In this document: positions 54,630-64,000 of the stretch, in pieces
Position numbering within the stretch: position 1 is the stretch's first letter
Layout of the letters: every line of letters begins with the position of its first letter
From: Celoporthe dispersa
Lineage: Eukaryota; Ascomycota; Sordariomycetes; Diaporthales; Cryphonectriaceae
DNA: 64,000 nucleotides
Direction of reading: 5' to 3'
Assembly: GCA_016584495.1 (NCBI GenBank)
Contig: WAID01000001.1
Location: forward strand, 2,666,001 to 2,730,000
Translations under genes and position numbers: made by a program
Notes under the pieces: model-generated
Databases searched by the model: none
What the model was told of the DNA's origin: nothing
Seen by the model: the letters and a program-made list of their open reading frames with translations, nothing else

Positions 54630-57600
54630 ATGGACGGCTCGGATCAACCCAAGTCTCTGTCGAATTCGCCAAACCCGGCCAGTCCGGTCGAGTCTCTCGC
54701 CGACAACGTCCCGCAGGACTCCTCACACAGCCATGCCACAGCTAGCCACAATGGACCCTCGCCGCGACCGCATACTCATCCTGCCTACCCTGGTGCGTCC
54801 GTGTATACGCCGACAGACACCCCTCCGAACGCCTGAACCCTCGAAGCTGCGTGACCTGCCGGAGGAGGAAGGTTAGGTGCGACAAGCACATGCCGTGCTC
54901 GAACTGTCGCAGGGCCCAGATCCCGTGTATTTTTCCTGCGCCCGGCCGCGCGCCCCGCCGACCGCGCCCCAAAGACCCAAATGCGCCACCCAAGCAGCCC
55001 TCCAGCGAGCGCGAGATCGAACTGATGAAGCGGTTGCGAAAGCTGGAGGGCATCGTGGAGGAGCTGAGCGGCCAGATCGAAGTAGAGACGGCAAAGAACA
55101 ACTCGAGCACTGGAAACTCGCCCGAGACCGCGGCCAACATCGGGGGGGATTCGTATACCCCCAGCTCAGGACATCGGAACGAGAGGGCGGACAGTATTGC
55201 CGCTGGTAGCTCGCACAGCCAAGGCTCGCCCATGGGGCAGAGTGACGGCAGGCCGTCGCCATTCAACTTCAATTCCAGTTCTTCGACCAACGCTCCTCAG
55301 CGGCAGGACAGCGTGAACAAGAAATTCGGCAGGCTGGTCATCAACGATCATGGCAAGACCAGATACGTCAGCAGCGTGTTCTGGTCCAAGATCACAGACG
55401 AGGTCAGTGCAGGCATCGCGCTGCTTCGGCACGCATCCTCCTGCTGTAATTGACAAGCGGAGCTAACCAGGACAAAAGCTCGACGAGATACGGAACGAGA
55501 CGCAACGGCTGACGGACGGGGAATCTGATGTTTCCGACGACGAGAGCCTTGTGGCTGCAGCCACAACCCGCCGCGGCTGTGACCACCACGCGTTCATCTT
55601 CGGGTACAGATCAGCCGACGTCGACCTGAGGGCCCTTCATCCCCTCCCATCGCAGATACCCTACATGTGGCAGCTATACCAGGAGAACGTGGACCCTATC
55701 GTCAAGGTGATACACATTCCGACCGTCGACAAGCTGGTCAAGGAGACGAGGAAGAATCTCGACAACATCGGCCCGGCCAACGAGTGTCTCATGTTTGCGA
55801 TCTACTTTGCCGCTATCACCTCGATAGACGCGTCTGATGTGAGCACACAGCACCAAGACTAAGCCCTGCTGTGTAACCTGACTAACAGCCTGCCAGGTGC
55901 AAACGAATTTCGGCGTCGAGCGTGATGAGCTCTTGAGCAAGTACAGATTCGCCCTGGAGCAGTCCCTCGCCAAGGCCAACTTCATCACCACCTCAGAGCT
56001 GGTGGTGCTTCAGGCCTTCATAGTGTTCCTCGTCCTCGTCAGGCGCCACGATGATACCAGGTTCTGCTGGACCCTGACAGGTCTTGCTGTCCGAATCGGA
56101 CAGTCTATGGGCCTCCACCGGGACGGCATGTATCTTCCCGGGCTGACCCTCTGGAAATCGAAATGCGACGAAGGCTCTTCTGGGCACTGTGTATTCTAGA
56201 CCTGCGATCAGCAGAGGACCAAGGGACCGAGCTCACCATCGCGGACAAGACGTTCGACACCGAACTCCCGCTCAACATCAATGACACCGACCTCACGGAC
56301 GAGACAACAGAGATGCCGCAGCCTCGCCAGGGCGCGACGGATATGACCTTCTCCCTCATACGATACGAAGTCTGCGCCGCCGCCCGACGCTTATATGTTG
56401 TCTCCTCCGCCTCGCCTGTGCAGTGCCCCCGAGACGTTGCCATCTCGCTGGAGGAGCGCGAGAGCATGGTGCGGTCCATCTACGAGAACGTCGAGGAGAG
56501 GTACTTCAAAGACGCCTCCACGTCCTGCAGCGCCCAGCTCTGGACAGCCGCCAACATTGCGCGCGTCATCGTGGCCAAGATGACCCTCGTCATCTACCAA
56601 CCAGTGCTCCTACCCGGTGCCGACGGCCAGGTGCTGTCCGACGAAATACGAGAGCGCATCTTCACGGCCGCTACCGAGATCTTCGAGTACAACCACCAGC
56701 TGAACTCCGACCCGAGGTCAAGACAGTGGAAGTGGCTCTTCCAGACGTACACGCAGTGGCACGCGGTCGCCTACGTCCTCATGGAGGTTGCTCGCCGCCC
56801 TTGGGCCGCCGGGGTAGAGCGCGCCTGGGCAGCTCTCAATTCCGTCTTCGCCAACCCGTCGCCGGACGATCTGGATCGCATCGCCGGGCACCAGTCGATG
56901 TGGCTGCCGCTGAAGAGGATCTACCTCAAGGCCAAGAAGCATCGCGAGGCGGAAATCGCGAGGCTCAAGGCCGATCCAGACGCGGCACAGCAGCTTGAGG
57001 TCCAGGAGCGGAGCAAGGCACCGGTGCCGCTCAGCTTCGCAGCCATGCCTGGGTCTGTCAAGAGCGCGATCGCGCTCGAGCGCTGGCGCAAGCTGGTAGA
57101 CGCGCCGCCCCTGCCGCCGGAGATGCTGAACCAACAACCGCGGCCTTTCACCCCAGCGCAGTCAGGCGGCCAGACGAGCAGCGTGCCGAAGGCTGCAAAC
57201 CGGCCAACAGATAGTAGTATGAATGTCAGCGGACCTGCGCAGCGACCAGACCTGCACGACCCACACATAATGAGCCAGGTGGAGGATATCGTGAGCAGCC
57301 CGCAGTTTCTACCCCAAAATATGTGGCCGATCGCGTTCGCGCCCGGGTATCAGGATCTCGCGCGCGCGGCGACGAGCGTCGCCGGGTTCCCCTTCATGGG
57401 CGGCGGCGGCGAGATCCCACGGCAGGACGCCACTCTCGGCAATTTCGCCAACAACACAAACAACAATAGCACCAGCCAACGCCCCAGTGGTGGGCCTGCG
57501 ACCACCATGGCGACGGGCTCTGGCATGCAGGCCACGCCACTCCTCGACGCGCTCAGGGTCGAGGGCAACCTCCCGCCGTGGATGTGGAACGACACGCCCA

Positions 57601-57860
57601 ACTCGAGCTCGTTCGGGACGACACCGTCTGCCACAGGGAGCAGCGGCGGGCCGATAAGCGCGACACCACCGGTCGGCGGCGCAGGGCAGCGCTCGAATCC
57701 CACGTTCGATTTCCCGCTTGCCGGCGGCCCGGGCGAGGGGATGCACCCAGAGGATATCGACATCGACATGAACGAGGATTTCAACTGGGCGGATTGGGGC
57801 CAGACAGTGATGGAGAGCGGAGGTAACATGGGCGGTGTGTGGAGCGCACATGGGATATAG
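54630..57860 (+). CDS. Zn2Cys6 transcription factor with fungal-specific TF domain, two frame breaks
   Basis: Nuclear DNA-binding regulator, 1032 residues after two one-base corrections. Exons are 54630-55402, 55479-55838 and 55897-57860. The Pro/Ser-rich N terminus leads to the binuclear zinc cluster: Cys at about 74, 77, 84, 90, 93 and 100 (CVTCRRRKVRC..CSNCRRAQIPC). A basic Pro-rich linker and a coiled-coil dimerisation helix (SSEREIELMKRLRKLEGIVEEL) follow. The middle-homology region spans about 320-600, with FIFGYRSADVDLRALHPLPSQI, GQSMGLHRDG and EIEMRRRLFWALCILD. The end is Asn/Gly-rich and acidic (EDIDIDMNEDFNWADW), likely an activation domain. Missing Cs in the CC at 54832-54833 and the CCC at 56147-56149 break the frame just before the zinc cluster and inside the middle region. 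Target genes are unknown. Confidence 0.88.
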
Positions 57861-58641
57861 AGAGGTCTGGTTGTTGTTGAGACAGGCCATTGGACTGCGG
57901 GTTTCGTTACGTCTTGGGAAGTCTGAATTCTTCTCTATCTATTACTCTACGGGCAAGGGGGAAGGGGAGCGTCTCTTTCTTCTTCTTTTGGTACAGAGGG
58001 CGTTCCCAGCGTTTCACAGGTGCACACTGATCTTTTATCATTCGGCTCAACATGTCCATCTGCAGCACTGCTTACCACCTCAGGCCAGCGTCTGCCTGAT
58101 GAACCCGCTTGGGTATATATGTAGGCCGGTACGTCTCCCTGGCCTGCTGTGCAGAGCTCGCGTCTTCTTCTCGCACGAAATTTGATACCCTAGTCTTTCC
58201 TCCCTCCTTCACGGCACGTACGCGCGAGAGAAGTCATACTGAGGCGTACGGCTCCACCACTCACCACTCACCACTCACCACCACCCACCCACGGCTTGTG
58301 GGGGTGTTCCGGGTAATTGCAGTTCCGGGAGAGACAGTCCGGCCGACGGGAGCCAAATATACTATCCACTCATGCGGGGGCGGGACTGACGACATGGCCG
58401 TGTTGATGCCGGCATCTCTCTCTCCCACAAGAACGCTCATTTCTTTCCTTGATGATTTAAGGGAGACATAGACACACAGGTACACACGACGCAGGGAGAG
58501 AGGGAGAGAGAGAGAGAGACGACATTCTCTACAACTCTTTTCGACCCTGCACATCTTGTCTTACCGAAGGCAGTCCTGGCCGCTGTTGCAAATATCAACC
58601 AGTCTGTCGTCTGCCTCGCTCCTCAAGCACGACCAATCAAC
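57861..58641. other. Intergenic
   Basis: 3' flank of the regulator and promoter of the dehydrogenase. It has a tandem CACCACTCACCACTCACCA stretch (58255-58290) and a GA-rich block (58496-58521). No gene is seen. Confidence 0.4.
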
Positions 58642-59793
58642 ATGGCAGGCGCCGTCAAGGTTGCTGTTCTGGACGACTACCAGGGCTTCGCAGAGCCCAT
58701 CTTTCAGAAACTGGACCCGAGCCGGTTCCAAGTGACCATCTTCCGCGACACACTCCTGCCCTACAACCACCCAGACACGCCTCAGGATGAGAAAGACAAG
58801 CTCGTGGCCCGGCTGGAGGCCTTCCCCATCATCTGTACTGAAAAAATCGAAAACTCAAAGCCCCCTCACACATCCTTTGCTCTTTTTTTTTCTCTTTTCT
58901 TTTCTCGCCGTACTTGTCTATTATCCCCTCACTGACATTCTCCCAGGCACGATGAGGGAGCGCACACCCATCCCCCGCGAGCTCATCGCCAGGCTGCCCG
59001 GCCTCAAGCTCCTCCTCACCACGGGCCTCCGCAACAAAGGCCTCGACCTCCCGGCCCTCCGCGAGGCAGGCGTCCCCGTGGCGGGAGCCCCGTCCTCGGG
59101 CGAGAGCACCACACACCACTGCGTAGCCCTGATCCTCGCCCTGGCCCGCAACCTGCTCTCCGACGACGCCTCGGTCAAGGCCGGCGGGTGGCAGTCGGAC
59201 GTGGCGGTACCTTTGGCCGGAAAGACGCTGGGCGTCCTGGGGCTGGGCAGGCTGGGCTTGGCGGTGGCGCGGATCATGCACGGGGCGTTCGGGATGCGGG
59301 TCGTGGCCTGGAGCCCGAACCTCACGCAGGAGAAGGCGGACGAGCAGGCGCGGGCCGCGGGACTGGAGGCGGGTGTGTTTGCTGCCGTCGGCCGGGAGGA
59401 GCTGTTTGCCTCGGCGGACGTGCTGAGCGTGCATGTTGTGCTGTCGGACCGGTCGCGGGGCCTGGTCACCGCTGACGACCTGGGCCGGATGAAGAAGGAT
59501 GCCATCTTTGTCAACACGAGCAGGGGGCCCATCGTCGTGGAGGAGGACCTGCTGGCGGTGCTGGAGCAGGGCAGGATCAGGGCTGCGGGTGTCGACGTGT
59601 TTGAGATCGAGCCTCTGCCCGCTGACAGCAGGTGGCGGACGACGAGATGGGGGCGGAGGGGAGGAGCCAGGTGCTGCTGACACCTCACACGGGCTATGCT
59701 GAGAAGGATATCTTTACCGCGTGGTATGAGGCGCAGGTGAAGAATATTGTTAGGTGGGAGAAGGGGGAGGAGATGGAGGGACTGATGAACTAG
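58642..59793 (+). CDS. D-isomer-specific 2-hydroxyacid dehydrogenase, one frame break
   Basis: NAD(P)-dependent 2-hydroxyacid dehydrogenase of the D-specific (phosphoglycerate/glyoxylate reductase-like) superfamily. Exons are 58642-58834 and 58947-59793, 346 residues after one correction. It starts MAGAVKVAVLDDYQGFA. The substrate half has LPGLKLLLTTGLRNKGLDL and TTHHCVALILALARNL. The cofactor motif is LGVLGLGRLGLAVARI (GxGxxG), followed by VVAWSPNLT. Catalytic marks are SVHVVLSDRSRGLV with Arg nearby, FVNTSRGPIV, GVDVFEIEPLP and, after the break, the catalytic His in LLTPHTGYAEKDIF. One G is missing from the run of five at 59649-59653, so the frame ends early at a false stop around 59680. 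The exact substrate is unknown; the gene is single and unclustered. Confidence 0.87.
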
Positions 59794-60250
59794 TTGACTG
59801 CTGTATCGAATCATAAGGGTAGTCCTGGAATATTTCTACATGAGGTGGATGCTGGGAGGATGAGGGAGATGAGTGCTGGGTAGGGTGATGGTTGAATGAC
59901 CCAAAACACTATCATATTCCATGGTGCGTGTCTATAAGGTTTTTAGTGGCTTTCTTTTTCTTTTTTTCTTTTTTTCTTGGGATCTGGCTTATCAGTATGC
60001 AAAGATCAGATGATATTGTTTTTTTCCCTCCCCAATGTGCTGCCAAAAATAGCGACCATCCACCTCCTGCTCCCCCCACTTAGAGGTCTCCTTTTTCCTT
60101 CTCTCTTGTCTTGCTACAGACAACCCACCACCCCTCCACCTCTCCACCTCTCCTCCTCCCATCTTCCTCAGACTGTCCTCTGTTGTCGAGACAGATGTTT
60201 TCCTTCAGTAAGTATCTGAGCACCAATACATAGAATGTCATCAACAGGCC
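59794..60250. other. Intergenic with possible 5' UTR intron
   Basis: T/C-rich promoter and leader of the next gene. GTAAGT at 60209 and CAACAG ending at 60248 could bound a small leader intron just before the ATG at 60251. No gene is seen. Confidence 0.35.
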
Positions 60251-61547
60251 ATGCAGAGCATTGACACTGCTGCGACGGCAGAAATGAGCAGCAGCCTCAA
60301 GAAGGAGAAGAACGACAATGTCGAGATGCCCTCTGACTCTGAGCTAGAGGAGGGCGAGATCCCACCTGGCGACGGTATGTTATTATCCATCCATGCCTCA
60401 GATGCCTCCTCCCCTATTGCCTCTCTCGATGCCCTCTTCCCAAATCCCTCCCCTCACGCGTCAACACAACGCGCTCTCTCTCGCTGTGGTAAACAACTCC
60501 ACGCGTTAAACCCATCATCAAAAACTAACCAAACCAACTCTGCCGCTGCTCTCAAGACGGTCCAGCCATCGAGCCACCAGCTGTGCCCACGCGCAGCGAC
60601 GACGGCTACAGCGACCACAGCGGCACCGAGGTCTCCGTCGCCAACACCGCCGCCGCCGCCACCACCACCCCCAGGAGCGCTTCGCGGCCAACCTGCGTCG
60701 CCACCTCGGCGCGACCCTCGAGCCACCCCAGACCAGCAAGAGCCCCAGCGTGGCCCCAGAGCCCAGGGCCACCGACCCTCAGACCCCTCCCCGCGCCGCC
60801 ACCGCGTCTCCTCGCCCTGTCGATCCTGCCGCCGACACGACCCACAACTGGCAGGCCAAAAGCCTCACCGAGCTCATGGACGAGATCTTCGGCGAGCCCT
60901 CGACGCCCCCCCAAGACGCCTCGGCCATGACCAAGCTCAACTACGAGTGCCTGCGCCGCGGCCTGCACCACCCGGCCGTCGAGTTCAACGAGGAGGGCGG
61001 AAAGGTCCGTGGCACCGTCGGCGCGACCAAGACCCTCGCCACCGACGTCGTCGCCGACGTGGGAGGTCCCTTCACCAACGCGGAGAGCGCCAGGGACTAC
61101 CTGGTGCGCCGGGCCCTGCAGCGCGTGCGAACTTGGCCCGTCGGCGATCCCATCTCCATGGCTGCTGGTAACGGCGTCCTGCGCCGCAACAAGGACGTCG
61201 AGGTGGTCAAGAAGAAGAAGAAGGAGGTCATCGCGGCCAAGGACAAGAAGAAGGCAGAGGATGACAAGAACAAGAAGGACCAGGACCAGGAGCACGAGGT
61301 CGCGCCCGCCTCACAGCCGGTCGTCGGCTCGGGTGTCGACATGAGCGACCCTGTTCAGGCTCGCGCCTATGTGGAGGGCTTCCGCATGGGCCAGCTGGTG
61401 GCCGCCGGCGAGCGCCGTGCTGTTGTTTCTTCTGCTGCCGTCGCTGGCCACAAGCGTGCTCGCCGGCCCTCCCGTTCCCGTTCGCGCAACCCTTTCGTCA
61501 GCCCGAAGCGCCGCCGTGGCCGTTCGGGTGATAGCTACCGCCCCTGA
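60251..61547 (+). CDS. Nuclear-looking protein with Arg/Ser-rich tail, one frame break
   Basis: Unknown protein of 371 residues after one correction; exons 60251-60374 and 60557-61547. The N terminus has a short acidic motif SDSELEEGEIPPGD, found in several RNA-processing proteins. A Thr/Ala/Pro-rich disordered stretch follows. Then comes a compact segment (NWQAKSLTELMDEIFGEP to GGPFTNAESARDYLVRRALQRV), a Lys-rich helix (KKKKKEVIAAKDKKKAEDDK), a segment VQARAYVEGFRMGQLVAAGERR, and the basic tail RARRPSRSRSRNPFVSPKRR resembling an RS or nuclear-localisation tail. One C is missing from the run 60668-60672, after TTTP, before ERFAANLRRHLG. I do not recognise the family; a nuclear RNA-related role is only a guess from composition. 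Confidence 0.68.
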
Positions 61548-62242
61548 CAGGAGGACAAGTATCGCAGGGGCATCTAGAGGATGGATGGATGGATGGATGG
61601 ATGGATGGATGAGTGGATGGATGACACACGGTTTAGCCGATAGCTGGCTGTTGTCTCAGGCTCATCAAGAAGCCTCTTCCAACATGATAAGGACAATGCA
61701 ATAAAATGTGGTTAGGACTTCTTCATACCTGCCATCATTACCTACTCTTTTTTTCTTCTTTTCTAAGTGAGTGTTTCTGTGACTGGTGACGTGCATGTAC
61801 ATGACATTTGACATACAGAAGGATAGGTTGCAGGCTAGGTAGAAAGCAGGGGGCTCTTACAGGGGTTCGGTACTAGTATTTGGTGGAGTAGAGAGCTTAG
61901 AGCTCAGGGTAGATCCCCAAGGAGCTCCCCAGACTACAGAAGGGTTCAGCGGCTAATGGCTTAAGCGGGACCCCTGGAGAAGAGGGGGAACCACCTATTT
62001 CCCAGATGATGTCTGCAAATTCTACAACCTTTACACACCCGAGACCCATGAGGAAGCAGAAAACACATGACGAGAATGAGCAGCAGCAATACAAGTTAAG
62101 GACTTGTATCCCAAATGTTGAGTGGGTACAGGAGCAGTGAGATGTGCCCAGGCAAGTACAGCTAGACATAGAAAGAAAGACATAGGGGCCAAGAAGCGCA
62201 CTGCAGTTGGACTTCAAACTCCATATAAATATGCAGGTGTAC
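61548..62242. repeat. Convergent 3' flanks with GGAT tetranucleotide repeat
   Basis: A (GGAT)n microsatellite at about 61579-61622 with one interruption lies just after the stop of the previous gene. The rest is the 3' flank of the convergent phosphodiesterase gene; no gene is seen. Confidence 0.65.
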
Positions 62243-63325
62243 CTATTCTGTCACATCATCAGCACCAAGGCTGAAGCTACAGAAAAGGCCTGAGTGATCA
62301 CTCCACGGCACCCCTTCCCCTCCAGGATCTGTCCGTGCTGATGGGACCACCTCTGGGTGTACAACTCTGATATCCACAGGCGTGAGGCCCAGCATGGCAA
62401 CCTTGTCCAGCCGTCCCGCAGGGAACGGATCGCCCTTGCCATCCAGCCCCCAAGTAAACCCGTCCTCCCCAGGATGCAGCCTCTCCCAGGCATCTACCAG
62501 CCCGTTCTTCTGCACCAGGGCCGCGTCCTCCTGCGATACAGGGTTCCAGTCGCCGGCGATGACTCCATGGCCCACGCCGGCTGTGCGGAGGAGGCTGGCG
62601 GCGATAGCCACCTGACGCGGTCGCTGGTTTGGCTGGACGGGAAGGGAATCCAGATGCACATTGACGAGACGGATGCGGGTTGGCGTTGTAGTCCTGCTTC
62701 CTCCGTAGGTGACATCGCAGCAGAGAGCGTCTCGCTTGAAGCGGCTTGGATAGTTGACTCTCCAGATCGGACCCGGCGAGGCGAACCACCCACTAGTAGT
62801 AGGGATACTCTTATTATTGTCACCGCCCGAAAGAACGCCAAATCGAGCCCGGGAAAGCAGGGTCATGGTGGCGAAGGGCACGCCGTCGGACCAATTCGTC
62901 TCGTCGGCCTCGCTTGAGACCCAGTGCTCCCTGGCCCATGCGTGCTGGAGCAGGTGCGCGAGGGCCCTTCGCGACACTTCCTGGAAGAACACGATGTCGG
63001 GACCGCCTTCGCTCCCGCCCACGTCGAGCATCTGCTGGAGTCTGGAAAGAATCCCGTCCATGCGGGACTCGTGGTTGTCGCCGAAAGCATCGACATTCCA
63101 GGTGAGAAGTCGTAAGGTTGGTGGTGGTGGTGTTGAACTTCTCTGGCTGGGGCCCCTTGCGTCTGGCACATGGCCGGTGGGCCCAACAGGCAACCATTGG
63201 CAGCTTGATCTGTCGAAGGCGTGCCAGCGCTGGAACACGGGCGCTGGCGTGTCTGGCAGGTCTGGTAGTGGCGTTGAGTGTGACCATGCCAGGTAGCGGG
63301 TGTGAATTGACGACAGGAAAGACAT
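62243..63325 (-). CDS. Endonuclease/exonuclease/phosphatase-family protein, TDP2-like
   Basis: Mg-dependent phosphodiesterase fold; the motif set matches tyrosyl-DNA phosphodiesterase 2-like proteins, which remove 5'-tyrosyl adducts left by topoisomerase II. Single exon, 360 residues from the ATG at 63325 (MSFLSSIHTRYLAW). Motifs in order are LLTWNVDAFGDN (Asn), DIVFFQEVS (Glu for metal), NVHLDSLP, IAGDWNPVSQEDAAL (Asp/Asn) and GVPWSDHSGLFCSF (catalytic His). A further GRLDKVAML strand is typical of the fold. The longer frame up to 63568 adds unlike sequence and no good start, so I do not use it. DNA repair is inference; other EEP substrates are possible. Confidence 0.83.
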   Translation of the reverse strand: MSFLSSIHTRYLAWSHSTPLPDLPDTPAPVFQRWHAFDRSSCQWLPVGPTGHVPDARGPSQRSSTPPPPTLRLLTWNVDAFGDNHESRMDGILSRLQQMLDVGGSEGGPDIVFFQEVSRRALAHLLQHAWAREHWVSSEADETNWSDGVPFATMTLLSRARFGVLSGGDNNKSIPTTSGWFASPGPIWRVNYPSRFKRDALCCDVTYGGSRTTTPTRIRLVNVHLDSLPVQPNQRPRQVAIAASLLRTAGVGHGVIAGDWNPVSQEDAALVQKNGLVDAWERLHPGEDGFTWGLDGKGDPFPAGRLDKVAMLGLTPVDIRVVHPEVVPSARTDPGGEGVPWSDHSGLFCSFSLGADDVTE

Positions 63326-63792
63326 GGTGGAATTCTCTGGTTTGGCGTTGTTGAGATCATTACGGAGGGGTTGGTTGTTTTGGGTGCTGTGACGGGAATA
63401 AATCAGAGGGAGGTATAGGTGCACAGCAGTTAGTCGGCCAGGCGTTTGGCCCCCAATACTTACAGGGTTGTCTGGGTCTCTTCTGGCGCTAAAAATGAGC
63501 CGCCATTGGTGGGCTCTGTAGTAAGCTGTTATACTTTGTACAGCTACCAGGGATGACCTGTTCACCACCCAGGTTGCACATGTTCATGAAATGACTTCGC
63601 AGTCCTTGATTTCTCTTCAACTCGATAGAACCCAGTGTAAAAAGTCTCTGGCTGAGTCTCCATGGCTCGGCTATTCAATCACAGTGAGTCTCTCTTCTGA
63701 CCTATACGACCGCACCGCTCAAGAATGTAAAATATCCCGATCCTTCAGCACTCGGTTATTACCAAACATCCAGCCAGCCTGAACTGTAGTCA
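63326..63792. other. Intergenic
   Basis: Short region between two minus-strand genes: the promoter of the TDP2-like gene and the 3' end of the next. Nothing else is seen. Confidence 0.4.
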
Positions 63793-64000
63793 TCAGGCCT
63801 TGATGCTAGGATCTAAAGCCTGCCACTTCGCCAGATCCCGGAATTCTTTGATCCAGTCCTTCAAGCCATTCTTCATCTGCGCATCCAGCGTCTTCACTAG
63901 CTCCATCTTCCTCCCCTGCGCCTTCAGTTTGGAAGCGAGCAGGTCCCGGATCGACGTAATGTCGGACATGTCACCAGTCCTCTTAGGGCTATTCCGGCGC
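63793..64000 (-). CDS. C-terminal exon of an unidentified protein, cut by window end
   Basis: Open frame running off the right edge, ending with TGA (63795-63793). The last residues are RRNSPKRTGD, then MSDITSIRDLLASKLKAQGR, KMELVKTLDAQMKNGLKDW and IKEFRDLAKWQALDPSIKA. It is an amphipathic, charged helical tail that looks like genuine coding sequence. The Met at 63969-63967 could be a start, giving a small 58-residue protein, but the frame is open upstream, so a longer protein is more likely. Family not recognised. Confidence 0.6.
   Translation of the reverse strand, partial: RRNSPKRTGDMSDITSIRDLLASKLKAQGRKMELVKTLDAQMKNGLKDWIKEFRDLAKWQALDPSIKA

Noticed and set aside
58829..59683. 284- and 297-codon minus-strand frames opposite the dehydrogenase
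   Set aside because: Antisense shadows; the plus-strand cofactor and catalytic motifs leave no doubt.
1..64000. Programmed ribosomal frameshifting as the cause of the frame breaks
   Set aside because: Breaks go in both directions, lie in unrelated genes, and lack a shared slippery site or downstream structure; sequencing error is simpler.

Overview
The window is nuclear DNA from a filamentous ascomycete (Pezizomycotina, most likely a Sordariomycete). The evidence is short introns of about 50-110 bases with GT..AG ends and CTAAC/CTGAC-like branch sites, GC-rich coding sequence with AT-rich intergenic DNA, and typical fungal families: ascomycete laccase with a DSGI tail, Zn2Cys6 regulator, DHA1/DHA2 transporters, SLX4, Rab4/Ypt4 and RPS21. 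I recognise 22 protein-coding genes with usable models, two of them cut by the window edges, plus one doubtful small gene and one nuclear tRNA-Thr with an intron.

Left part (1-10 kb): a partial anion:cation-symporter type MFS permease (minus), a fungal-specific Ser/Pro-rich protein (minus) and a protein kinase with an unfamiliar N-terminal half (plus), separated by long gene-free stretches. Middle part (10-34 kb): an accessory-looking, oxidative set. It holds a GH114 hydrolase, an O-methyltransferase, a small secreted protein, a laccase, a cytochrome P450, a DHA1 MFS exporter, tRNA-Thr, a secreted class II-type haem peroxidase, an unknown multi-pass membrane protein and a DHA2 MFS exporter. 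It resembles the tailoring and export part of a phenolic secondary-metabolite or lignin-related locus, but no PKS, NRPS or terpene synthase is in view. Right part (34-64 kb): mostly housekeeping genes. These are GH2 beta-mannosidase, Rab4-type GTPase, HSD10-like SDR, ribosomal protein S21, SLX4, a NUDT19-like Nudix hydrolase, a DHA2 transporter, a 1032-residue Zn2Cys6 factor, a D-2-hydroxyacid dehydrogenase, an Arg/Ser-tailed protein, a TDP2-like nuclease/phosphodiesterase and a cut-off C terminus.

The most striking window-wide feature is that at least twelve one-base frame breaks, in ten genes, all fall in short mononucleotide runs. In every case a single-base change restores a family-typical protein and an intact exon length. 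Because conserved housekeeping genes are hit as often as accessory ones, I read this mainly as indel error in the assembly rather than mass gene death. One in-frame TAG in the peroxidase is of a different kind (C-to-T at a CpA, as RIP would produce) and may be real.

Intron positions were placed by hand from splice consensus and protein continuity. Gene ends are translation start and stop, not transcript ends.
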